DNA from: Bacteroidaceae bacterium | Lineage (GTDB): Bacteria > Bacteroidota > Bacteroidia > Bacteroidales > Bacteroidaceae | Length of the DNA: 6,736 nt | Assembly: GCA_021443405.1 (NCBI GenBank) | Contig: JABUUA010000009.1 | Coordinates: forward strand, 68,486-75,221 | Direction of reading: 5' to 3' | The notes under the pieces: generated by a model | The model's database searches: none | Told to the model about the DNA's origin: nothing | The model's input: only the letters and a program-made list of their open reading frames with translations | In this document: positions 1-5,965 of the stretch, in pieces | How the letters are laid out: each line of letters starts with the position of its first letter | How positions within the stretch are numbered: position 1 is the stretch's first letter | Translations under genes and position numbers: made by a program

Positions 1-66
1 CAGACATAAGGACGTGTGGACGCAGACATAAGGACGTGTGGACGCAGACATAAGCATGTCTGAACG
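1..66. repeat. 22-bp tandem direct repeat, three copies
   Basis: Copies lie at 1-22, 23-44 and 45-66. The first two are identical (CAGACATAAG followed by GACGTGTGGACG). The third keeps the first ten bases and the final ACG but differs in between (CATGTCTGA). The array starts exactly at the window edge, so more copies may lie to the left. It sits just past the stop codon of the minus-strand xth gene, outside any gene visible here. No spacer-repeat alternation is present, so it is not a CRISPR array. Its function is unknown. Confidence 0.85.
45..62. other. perfect inverted repeat in the last repeat copy, downstream of xth
   Basis: CAGACAT (45-51) and ATGTCTG (56-62) are perfect 7-bp inverted arms around a 4-base loop. 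The first two repeat copies can form only an imperfect version of this stem (5 of 7 pairs). It lies 18 bases beyond the xth stop, where a transcript end would be expected. On the xth strand it is followed by CGTCCAC rather than a T-run, so it is not a textbook intrinsic terminator. It could still act as a 3'-end stabiliser or a protein site. Confidence 0.4.
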
Positions 67-80
67 CCGGTCTGCGGAGG

Positions 81-833
81 TCACTCCATCACCAGCTCCA
101 CGGGGCAGTGGTCGCTGCCAAATATATCGCTGTGGATGGCTGCGGAACGGAGTCTCGGCTTCAGGCGCTCGCTGGCGATGAAATAGTCGATGCGCCACCC
201 AGCGTTGTTGGCGCGGGCCTGACCACGGTAGCTCCACCACGAATACGCGCCCGTGGCATCGGGGTGGAAATAGCGGAACGTGTCCACGAAACCACTGCCG
301 AGCAGCGCCGTCATCTTGGCGCGCTCCTCGTCGGTAAAGCCGGCGTTCATGCGATTGGTCTTGGGATTCTTCAAGTCTATCTCGGTGTGTGCCACGTTGA
401 GGTCGCCACATAGGACCACCGGCTTCACGGCGTCGAGCCTCATCATATAGGCGCGGAAGTCGTCTTCCCACGTCATGCGGTAGTCCAGACGGCGCAGTCC
501 GTCCTGACTGTTCGGGGTGTAACAGCAAATCAAGTAGAAGTCGGGGTACTCGAGTGTAATCACGCGGCCCTCGTGGTCGTGTTCGTCGATGCCGATTCCG
601 TAGGCGACGCTCTGCGGAGCATGGCGCGCAAAGATGACGGTGCCCGAATATCCCTTCTTATCGGCGTAGTTCCAGAAGCTTTGGTAACCAAGAAAATCGA
701 GGTCGAGCTGCCCGGCCTGCATCTTTGTCTCCTGCAGACACACAAAATCGGCATCCAGCGACTGGAAGATGCTTTCGAAGTTCTTGCCCACCACGGCGCG
801 CAGGCCGTTCACATTCCAACTGATGAATTTCAT
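81..833 (-). CDS. xth: exodeoxyribonuclease III / AP endonuclease
   Basis: A 250-aa cytoplasmic DNA-repair enzyme of the exonuclease-endonuclease-phosphatase fold. The family cleaves DNA 5' of abasic sites and removes nucleotides 3'-to-5' from duplex DNA in base excision repair, using Mg2+ or Mn2+. All core motifs are visible: WNVNGLRA with N7, LQETK with metal-binding E35, GYSGTVIF at 61-68, YTPNSQ with Y105, GDLNVAH with D144 and N146, WRIDYF near 213-218, and GSDHCP with D241 and H242. The active site therefore looks intact and the length is normal for the family. The frame stays open up to 905, but the start at 833 is chosen because family members begin with this MKFISWNVNG segment and the extension overlaps the upstream gene. 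The upstream GAAAAAG is only a weak ribosome site. It follows the DUF2027 gene by 46 bp with no promoter motif between them, so co-transcription is likely. Confidence 0.96.
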   Translation of the reverse strand: MKFISWNVNGLRAVVGKNFESIFQSLDADFVCLQETKMQAGQLDLDFLGYQSFWNYADKKGYSGTVIFARHAPQSVAYGIGIDEHDHEGRVITLEYPDFYLICCYTPNSQDGLRRLDYRMTWEDDFRAYMMRLDAVKPVVLCGDLNVAHTEIDLKNPKTNRMNAGFTDEERAKMTALLGSGFVDTFRYFHPDATGAYSWWSYRGQARANNAGWRIDYFIASERLKPRLRSAAIHSDIFGSDHCPVELVME

Positions 834-879
834 ATCTTTTTCGTTTTGTTCGTATTCGTTTCTCCGGTTCTCGTCGCCC

Positions 880-1548
880 TCACAGCGCCTTGTCGTCGCG
901 CACAAGTTCCTTCACCAAGGCAGGCACGCGGAAGAACGGCGACGTCTGGAAGGTGTGGGGCTTGTAGAATTTCACAGGGTCGAGGCGGAAGTTCACCGCC
1001 AGCGCGGGCTTCAGCAGGAAGGTGCGGTCGGTCTTGTAGGCCATCAACTGCACGCAGATGTGCTCGCGCTCGTTGAGTTCCTGGCGGTCGAAGGCATCGA
1101 CGCGCTGCTTCGTATTGGGCTCTACCGTAGCCAGATAGCGGCACTGCCAACTGGCATTCTCCGCCGTCATATATAGCGCCTGCAGGTAATAATTACTGTC
1201 GTTGACCAGATACGCCTCGAACTCGCTGGGGTTTTGTTCCGACGGCACAAAGCCGAGATACACGTTCAGCAGGTTGCCTCCCGCGCGCTCCACGGCCCGC
1301 GGTTTGAACGTGATGGGCTTGTCGCAAGGTTCCAACTCCTGCTGCGCCGCCTTGGCCGCCTGCTTTCGTTCGGGCTCGGGCCGACGGGCCTGCGGACTGT
1401 CGTCGCTTATCACCACCACCTCGTTGCGCAGCACGGGAATCTCGAAGCCGTCCTCGTCCTCTACCAACACAATAGTAGTGCCCTGGAAGCCGCTGATTTT
1501 GCCGCCTCCCACTTCGCTCACGAAGCGTACTGTATCTCCAATCTTCAT
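880..1548 (-). CDS. DUF2027 domain protein, apparently lacking the C-terminal Smr domain
   Basis: A 222-aa soluble protein with no signal peptide or membrane segment. Residues 1-48 look like a small beta-barrel (KIGDTVRFVSEVGGGKISGF, then a VLVEDEDGFEIP stretch), the hallmark start of Bacteroidetes DUF2027 proteins. Residues about 49-80 form a charged, A/Q/E/R-rich linker. Residues about 85-222 form a beta-rich domain with conserved stretches such as FEAYLVNDSNYYL, VEPNTK and VKFYKPHTF. As I remember the family, members usually run to about 340 aa and end in an Smr (MutS2-related) nuclease-like domain; here a TGA stop ends the protein where that domain should follow. The start at 1548 is preferred over the in-frame ATG at 1602 because the predicted promoter lies between them and homologues begin MKIGD. 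It is the first gene of a probable operon with xth. Its function is unknown; the pairing hints at nucleic-acid metabolism, which is inference. Confidence 0.85.
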   Translation of the reverse strand: MKIGDTVRFVSEVGGGKISGFQGTTIVLVEDEDGFEIPVLRNEVVVISDDSPQARRPEPERKQAAKAAQQELEPCDKPITFKPRAVERAGGNLLNVYLGFVPSEQNPSEFEAYLVNDSNYYLQALYMTAENASWQCRYLATVEPNTKQRVDAFDRQELNEREHICVQLMAYKTDRTFLLKPALAVNFRLDPVKFYKPHTFQTSPFFRVPALVKELVRDDKAL

Positions 1549-1571
1549 ATTCTTTGCGTAGATTTCTCCTA

Positions 1572-1603
1572 CAAAGATAGTGTGTTTTAGCTTTATAAAC
1601 AAT
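1572..1603 (-). promoter_or_regulatory. Bacteroidetes-type promoter for the DUF2027-xth operon
   Basis: Read on the minus strand, TATCTTTG (1579-1572) matches the Bacteroidetes -7 box TAnnTTTG exactly. ATTG (1603-1600) lies 20 bases upstream as a one-mismatch -33 TTTG element. The transcript would start near 1566, giving a leader of about 18 bases before the ATG at 1548. This also excludes the alternative in-frame start at 1602, which lies upstream of the promoter. The surroundings are AT-rich compared with the GC-rich genes. Confidence 0.7.
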
Positions 1604-1608
1604 AATTA

Positions 1609-1640
1609 TTTGCGTTTTCGGCTGCTTATCCGTACCTTTG
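1609..1640 (+). promoter_or_regulatory. Bacteroidetes-type promoter for the queA-Nudix-protease operon
   Basis: TTTG (1609-1612) and TACCTTTG (1633-1640) match both consensus elements (-33 TTTG and -7 TAnnTTTG) exactly, with a 20-base spacer. Transcription would start around 1646, about 50 bases before the ATG at 1697. The -33 elements of this promoter and the opposing one are only five bases apart, so the two promoters stand back to back. Confidence 0.78.
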
Positions 1641-1644
1641 TCCC

Positions 1645-1680
1645 TCGGTGCGCGCCCGCGCGACTGCTGCGGGGCGCCGA
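1645..1680 (+). promoter_or_regulatory. stem-loop in the queA 5' leader
   Basis: The predicted leader folds on inspection into an outer 7-bp stem (1645-1651 with 1674-1680, one G-U pair), a three-base bulge on the left (1652-1654), and an inner 5-bp stem (1655-1659 with 1669-1673) closing a nine-base loop. It begins at about the predicted transcription start and ends 16 bases before the start codon, followed by an A-rich stretch (AGAAAACC). It does not resemble the preQ1-I riboswitch consensus that I know. A role in mRNA stability or translation is possible but unproven; the stretch is very GC-rich, so some pairing is expected by chance. Confidence 0.4.
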
Positions 1681-1696
1681 AGAAAACCGTTGCACG

Positions 1697-2944
1697 ATGC
1701 TAACCAAAGAGATACAGATAAAAGATTATCACTACGCGCTCCCCGACGAGCGCATTGCCAAATATCCGCTTGCCGAGCGCGACGCCAGCAAACTGCTGGT
1801 CTATCGTCACGGCGAGGTGAGCCACACCGAGTTCCGACGTCTGCCCGAACTTCTGCCCGCGGGCGCGCTGATGGTTATGAACAACACGCGCGTGATACAG
1901 GCGCGTCTCCACTTCCACAAGGCGACGGGGGCCCTCATCGAGGTCTTTCTTCTCGAGCCAGCCGACCCCGTGGAATACCAGGAAAACTTCGTCGCGCGCC
2001 ATCGTTGCGCCTGGTATTGCCTCGTGGGCAACCTGAAGAAATGGAAGGAAGGTGCGCTGGAGCGGACCATCACCATCGGTCAGCAGCAGGTCGTGCTGCG
2101 GGCGACCCGCGGCGAAGTGCACGGCACCAGCCACCGCATCGACTTTGAATGGAGCTGCGACGGCACGGCGCCCTCGTGGGCGGAAGTGCTCGAGGCCATG
2201 GGCGAACTGCCCATCCCGCCCTACCTCAACCGCGCGACCGAGGAGAGCGACCTGCGCACCTACCAGACCGTGTACTCGAAAATCAAAGGAAGCGTGGCGG
2301 CGCCCACGGCGGGTCTCCACTTCACGGAGCGCGTTCTGGCCGACATCGACGCTCACGGCATTGAGCGCGACGAGGTGACGCTGCACGTGGGGGCGGGCAC
2401 TTTCAAGCCCGTGAAGGCCGAAGAGATTGGCGACCACGAGATGCACACCGAACACATTGCCGTGCGACGCCATACTGTGGAGCGCCTGTTGGCCCACGAC
2501 GGCAAGGCCATTGCCGTGGGAACCACCTCGGTGCGCACCTTGGAGAGTCTCTATTACATGGGCTTGCGTGCCGCGCAACGTATGGCCGACGGCACCGACA
2601 CGGGCGAAGGCGAGGAACTGCACGTCTGCCAGTGGGACCCCTACGACGGCGCCGACGGCAGTTGTTCCCGCGGCGACAGCACGACGGCCCTGCAGGCGCT
2701 GCTCGCCTACATGCAGAAGCACGAACTGGACGTTCTGCACAGCAGCACGCAGATTATCATTGCGCCGGGCTATTGTTACCACATCGTGGAGCAGATGGTG
2801 ACCAATTTCCACCAGCCGCAGAGCACGTTGCTGCTGCTCGTGAGTGCTTTCGTCAACGGCGATTGGCACGGCATCTACGACTACGCGCTGGCCCACGACT
2901 TCCGTTTCCTCAGCTACGGCGACAGCAGTCTGCTGATTCCCTGA
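1697..2944 (+). CDS. queA: QueA-like S-adenosylmethionine:tRNA ribosyltransferase-isomerase, long form
   Basis: A 415-aa cytoplasmic enzyme. QueA transfers and isomerises the ribosyl part of S-adenosylmethionine onto preQ1 in tRNA, making epoxyqueuosine at the wobble base. Hallmark motifs are present: LPDERIAKYPL near the start, MVMNNTRVIQARL, ELPIPPYLNR, YQTVYS, GSVAAPTAGLHF (198-209), TLHVGAGTFKP (228-238), VGTTSVR (from 274), VTNFHQPQSTLLLLVSAF (from 368) and FRFLSYGDSSL at the end. It is longer than the E. coli enzyme (356 aa). Much of the excess is an extra segment at about 284-345, between GTTSVRTLES and IIIAPGY, containing CQWDPYDGADGSCSRGD; the central region is also longer. I recall Bacteroidetes carrying both a short canonical QueA and a long paralogue, and this matches the long type, so the gene symbol is provisional. 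The start at 1697 is chosen because upstream in-frame codons precede the predicted transcription start. It is the first gene of its operon. Confidence 0.9.
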   Translation: MLTKEIQIKDYHYALPDERIAKYPLAERDASKLLVYRHGEVSHTEFRRLPELLPAGALMVMNNTRVIQARLHFHKATGALIEVFLLEPADPVEYQENFVARHRCAWYCLVGNLKKWKEGALERTITIGQQQVVLRATRGEVHGTSHRIDFEWSCDGTAPSWAEVLEAMGELPIPPYLNRATEESDLRTYQTVYSKIKGSVAAPTAGLHFTERVLADIDAHGIERDEVTLHVGAGTFKPVKAEEIGDHEMHTEHIAVRRHTVERLLAHDGKAIAVGTTSVRTLESLYYMGLRAAQRMADGTDTGEGEELHVCQWDPYDGADGSCSRGDSTTALQALLAYMQKHELDVLHSSTQIIIAPGYCYHIVEQMVTNFHQPQSTLLLLVSAFVNGDWHGIYDYALAHDFRFLSYGDSSLLIP

Positions 2945-2994
2945 CGCCGCGCGACCACAGAAATCCGACATCCCTACTAAACAAACATCCTCCC

Positions 2995-3507
2995 ATGACC
3001 GATAATCAAGAAGAAATGCTGCCGCTCGTCGATGAGTTGGGCAACCTCACGGGAGCCGCCACACGCGGTGAATGCCACGGCGGTTCCATGCTCCTCCACC
3101 CCGTGGTGCACTTACACGTGTTCAACGACAAGGGCGAACTCTACCTGCAGAAGCGCCCTGAATGGAAAGACATTCAGCCCGGACGCTGGGACACGGCCGT
3201 GGGCGGCCACGTAGATTTGGGCGAGAACGTGGAGCAGGCTCTGCGCCGAGAGGCCCGCGAGGAACTGGGGCTCACCGACTTCGAACCCGAGCGTCTCGCC
3301 TCCTACGTCTTCCAGAGCGACCGCGAGCGTGAGCTCGTCTTCCCCCACCGAACCACAGTGCAAGGCCCCGTCACCCCGAGCGCCGAGACCGACGGCGGGC
3401 GCTTTTGGTCAGCGACGGAGATACGCGACAACATGGGCAAGGGCGTGTTCACCCCCAATTTCGAGAACGAATACAACCGATTATTCAATTCCCCTAATAG
3501 GCAATAA
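2995..3507 (+). CDS. Nudix hydrolase, YfcD/IDI-like
   Basis: A 170-aa cytoplasmic protein. Nudix enzymes hydrolyse nucleoside diphosphates linked to another group, or related pyrophosphates. The complete Nudix box GX5EX7REUXEEXGU lies at residues 71-93 (GHVDLGE, then REAREELGL), so the metal-binding glutamates E86, E89 and E90 are present. Flanking features typical of the subgroup also resembling isopentenyl-diphosphate isomerase are seen: an N-terminal VDELGNLTGAATRGECH, HPVVHLHVFN, LYLQKRPEWKDIQPGRWD before the box, and a C-terminal DGGRFWS and FTPNFE. The substrate cannot be told from sequence. The start at 2995 gives the expected family N-terminus; the preceding bases have no Shine-Dalgarno sequence, as is usual in Bacteroidetes. 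It lies 50 bp after the queA-like gene, with no promoter or terminator visible between them, and ends one base before the metalloprotease ATG. Confidence 0.93.
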   Translation: MTDNQEEMLPLVDELGNLTGAATRGECHGGSMLLHPVVHLHVFNDKGELYLQKRPEWKDIQPGRWDTAVGGHVDLGENVEQALRREAREELGLTDFEPERLASYVFQSDRERELVFPHRTTVQGPVTPSAETDGGRFWSATEIRDNMGKGVFTPNFENEYNRLFNSPNRQ

Positions 3508-3508
3508 C

Positions 3509-5887
3509 ATGAAGAAACTACTGATTTGTCTGCTCGGCCTCGCCCTCACAGCAGCACCCGCCGACGCCAAGACTCACCGGAAGAAGAAGGCAGAGAAGGC
3601 CAAAACCGAGGCAGCCGCCAAGGCAGCCGAAGAGAAACGTAAGAAAGAAGAGGAGGCCAAGCGCCCCGACATCGACCGCCCCGGCATGTTCCATGTCACG
3701 AAGAAAAAGGGCGAATGGTTCATGGAGATTCCCGACTCGCTCCTCGGCAAGGAGTTCCTGACCACCACACGCTTCGTCAGCACGCCCGCAGGGTCGGGTT
3801 CGTACGGCGGCGAGCAGTGCAACGAGCAGGTCGTTTACTTCGAGCTCAATGCCGACAGCACCTTGCTGCTGCGCTCCAGCATGCAGGTGAACCGCGTCGA
3901 TTCCGCCGACATGATTAGCAAGGCCGTCACGGTGAGCAACTCGAATCCTATCATCGGCGCCTTCAAGTTGGAAAAGGGCGACCGCAAGAACCACTGCAAG
4001 ATAAAGGTCACAAGCTTCTTCAACGACGACAACGCACTGGGGCTCCCCGCCCAAGCCAAGCAGTCGTTCGGCCTCGGCGGCCCCGTGGCTAACATGTGTT
4101 ACGTGCAGGACATCAAGTCGTTCCCCACCAACACCGAGGTGCGCGTCGTGAAGACCTACAACAGCAGTTCGCGCTCGTTGCCCTCGGCCAGCCAGACCGG
4201 CAAGGTGACGCTGGAGTTGAACGTGAGCTTTGTACTGCTCCCCGAGCAGCCCATGATGGGGCGTTACTTCGACCCTCGCGTGGGATACTTCACCGAACAA
4301 TTCAATCTTTTCAGCGACGCACAACAACGTGTGGAGTCGAAGACCTTCATCAGTCGCTACCGTCTCGAGCCCAAACCCGAGGACGTGGACAAGATGCGGC
4401 GCGGAGAACTCGTGGAGCCGGTGAAGCCTATCGTGTACTACATCGACCCCGCAACGCCGAAACAATGGCGAAAGTATCTGATACAGGGCGTCAACGATTG
4501 GCAGGTGGCCTTCGAGAAAGCGGGTTGGAAGAACGCCATCCGCGGCGAGGAGTGGCCCGAGAACGACTCCACCATGAGCATGGAGGACGCACGTTACTGC
4601 GTCATCCGCTACTTGGCCAGCAACATTCCTAACGCCTACGGACCTCACGTGAGCGACCCTCGCACGGGAGAGATACTGGAGAGTCACATCGGCTGGTACC
4701 ACAACGTGATGTCACTCGTCCACGACTGGTACATGGTACAGGCTTCGAGCATCGACGAGGCCGCCCGTAAAATGAAGTTCGACGAGGAATTGATGGGGCA
4801 GTTGATTCGCTTTGTCAGCAGTCACGAGGTAGGTCACACGCTGGGTCTCCGCCATAACTTCGGGGCCTCGAGCACCGTTCCCGTCGATTCGCTCCGCAAT
4901 AAACAGTGGGTGGAACGCTTCGGTCACACGCCCTCCATCATGGATTATGCGCGCTTCAACTACGTGGCGCAGCCGGGCGACGGCATCGACTCCAAGGGCA
5001 TTTTCCCCCGAATCAACGACTACGACCTCTGGGCCATCGAGTGGGGTTACCGCCCCATGCTCGACGCAACGAACAGTGACGAGGACCGCCTCCTGCTGGA
5101 GCCGCGCGTGAAAGAAGCGCAGAAGCACAAGCGCCTCTGGTGGGGCGACGGCGAAGGCGAGCGCAACGACCCGCGCCGACAGACCGAAGACCTGGGCGAC
5201 GACGCCGTGAAGGCCAGCGAGTATGGCATACGCAACCTGAAGCGGGAGATGGCACAACTGGAGTCGTGGACCAAGGACGAGAAGGACTTTTACGACCGCA
5301 ACCTGCGCACGATGTACAAGGAAATGCAGGGGCAATATATGCGCTACATGGGCCACGTGAGCCGTTACATCGGCGGTACTTATATTAATTGGTACGCGCG
5401 CGAGGACGGCGGCACAAAGTACGCGCCCACACCTTTGGCCAAACAGAAAGAGTCGCTGCAATTCCTGAACGAGTACATCCTGCAGGAGCCGAAGTGGATG
5501 CGCGAGTTCGACTACTGCAAGACCATGGCGGCCGATACGCGCGACCTCACCACCGGCCTCGCCGAGACCGGAGCGGCTTATCTGGTCAGTCGCCTCGATT
5601 TCCTCAACGAACTCTACCCTGCCGAGCGCTTCATCGACGACCTTCTGGCGCTCTCGTTCACCGAGACGACCAGCGGAAAGCCGGTGACCAAATACCGCGA
5701 GGTGTTGCAGACGTCCCTTGTCCGCCGCCTGACCTCGCTCTTCGGAACGGGCGGAAGTTCCGACGCCCTCTACGCCCTCAAGTCGCTGCAACGCCGACTG
5801 GCGGGCGCTGTGGGAGGCGACGCACACACGCGAGCGCACTTCGCCAACCTGAAAGACACGATTGACCGAAAGCTCGTCATCAAGTAA
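3509..5887 (+). CDS. secreted zinc-dependent metalloprotease (DUF5118-DUF5117-DUF4953 family)
   Basis: A 792-aa predicted extracytoplasmic protease. Residues 1-20 form a type I signal peptide (KK, a hydrophobic core, then ADA before K21); the cysteine at 7 is not in a lipobox. Residues 21-52 are a K/A/E-rich, probably helical linker. Residues about 55-98 match the DUF5118 pattern (GMFHV, EIPDSLLGKEF), and about 105-270 the beta-rich DUF5117 region (EQVVYFEL to GYFTEQF). From about 310 comes the metzincin-like catalytic region: YYIDPATPKQWRKYLIQGVNDWQVAFEKAG is broken here as YYIDPATPKQW and GVNDWQVAFEKAG, followed by the zinc site HEVGHTLGLRH with H439, E440, H443 and H449, then SIMDY (476-480) as the Met-turn. 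Catalysis looks intact. The natural substrate is unknown. The frame stays open 180 bp upstream inside the Nudix gene, but the start at 3509 is set by the signal peptide. Only one base separates it from the Nudix stop, suggesting translational coupling. No T9SS sorting domain is seen at the C-terminus, so a periplasmic location is likely. Confidence 0.93.
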   Translation: MKKLLICLLGLALTAAPADAKTHRKKKAEKAKTEAAAKAAEEKRKKEEEAKRPDIDRPGMFHVTKKKGEWFMEIPDSLLGKEFLTTTRFVSTPAGSGSYGGEQCNEQVVYFELNADSTLLLRSSMQVNRVDSADMISKAVTVSNSNPIIGAFKLEKGDRKNHCKIKVTSFFNDDNALGLPAQAKQSFGLGGPVANMCYVQDIKSFPTNTEVRVVKTYNSSSRSLPSASQTGKVTLELNVSFVLLPEQPMMGRYFDPRVGYFTEQFNLFSDAQQRVESKTFISRYRLEPKPEDVDKMRRGELVEPVKPIVYYIDPATPKQWRKYLIQGVNDWQVAFEKAGWKNAIRGEEWPENDSTMSMEDARYCVIRYLASNIPNAYGPHVSDPRTGEILESHIGWYHNVMSLVHDWYMVQASSIDEAARKMKFDEELMGQLIRFVSSHEVGHTLGLRHNFGASSTVPVDSLRNKQWVERFGHTPSIMDYARFNYVAQPGDGIDSKGIFPRINDYDLWAIEWGYRPMLDATNSDEDRLLLEPRVKEAQKHKRLWWGDGEGERNDPRRQTEDLGDDAVKASEYGIRNLKREMAQLESWTKDEKDFYDRNLRTMYKEMQGQYMRYMGHVSRYIGGTYINWYAREDGGTKYAPTPLAKQKESLQFLNEYILQEPKWMREFDYCKTMAADTRDLTTGLAETGAAYLVSRLDFLNELYPAERFIDDLLALSFTETTSGKPVTKYREVLQTSLVRRLTSLFGTGGSSDALYALKSLQRRLAGAVGGDAHTRAHFANLKDTIDRKLVIK

Positions 5888-5911
5888 TTCATCCTAATCG
5901 ACCCATATAAC

Positions 5912-5944
5912 AATCAGCCGGTTCCTAAGTGGGACCGGCTGATT
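5912..5944. terminator. strong hairpin terminator between convergent genes
   Basis: AATCAGCCGGTTCC (5912-5925) pairs with GGGACCGGCTGATT (5931-5944) to form a 14-bp stem with one G-U pair around the loop TAAGT. It is followed on the plus strand by TGTTTT, fitting an intrinsic terminator for the metalloprotease, whose stop is 24 bases upstream. On the minus strand the stem is followed by TTGTTATAT, so it may also end transcription of the convergent GH43 gene, whose stop is 21 bases away. Confidence 0.85.
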
Positions 5945-5965
5945 TGTTTTAATTCGTCGTAATCG

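Noticed and set aside
1..66. CRISPR array
   Set aside because: The repeats are contiguous with no spacers, only 22 bp, and no cas gene is nearby.
834..905. Extended 274-aa start for exodeoxyribonuclease III
   Set aside because: The extra 24 residues are charged low-complexity sequence overlapping the DUF2027 gene; the family N-terminus is the methionine at 833.
1580..1696. Extended start for the queA-like protein
   Set aside because: It would begin upstream of the predicted promoter and transcription start, and the extra 39 residues do not resemble the family.
1641..1696. preQ1 riboswitch in front of queA
   Set aside because: The leader lacks the conserved preQ1-I loop and A-rich tail pairing; only a plain bulged hairpin can be supported.
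1700..2971. Long open frame (423 codons) antisense to the queA-like gene
   Set aside because: The product has no recognisable motifs and is rich in H, R, V and A, as expected for the complement of a GC-rich gene. The plus-strand gene is certain.
3329..3508. 60-residue upstream extension of the metalloprotease inside the Nudix gene
   Set aside because: A clear signal peptide begins at 3509, and the extension is an out-of-frame reading of the Nudix gene.
3518..5839. Two long open frames in one frame antisense to nearly the whole metalloprotease
   Set aside because: They mirror the strong codon bias of the protease gene; the translations show no domain or signal, and no promoter is seen for them.
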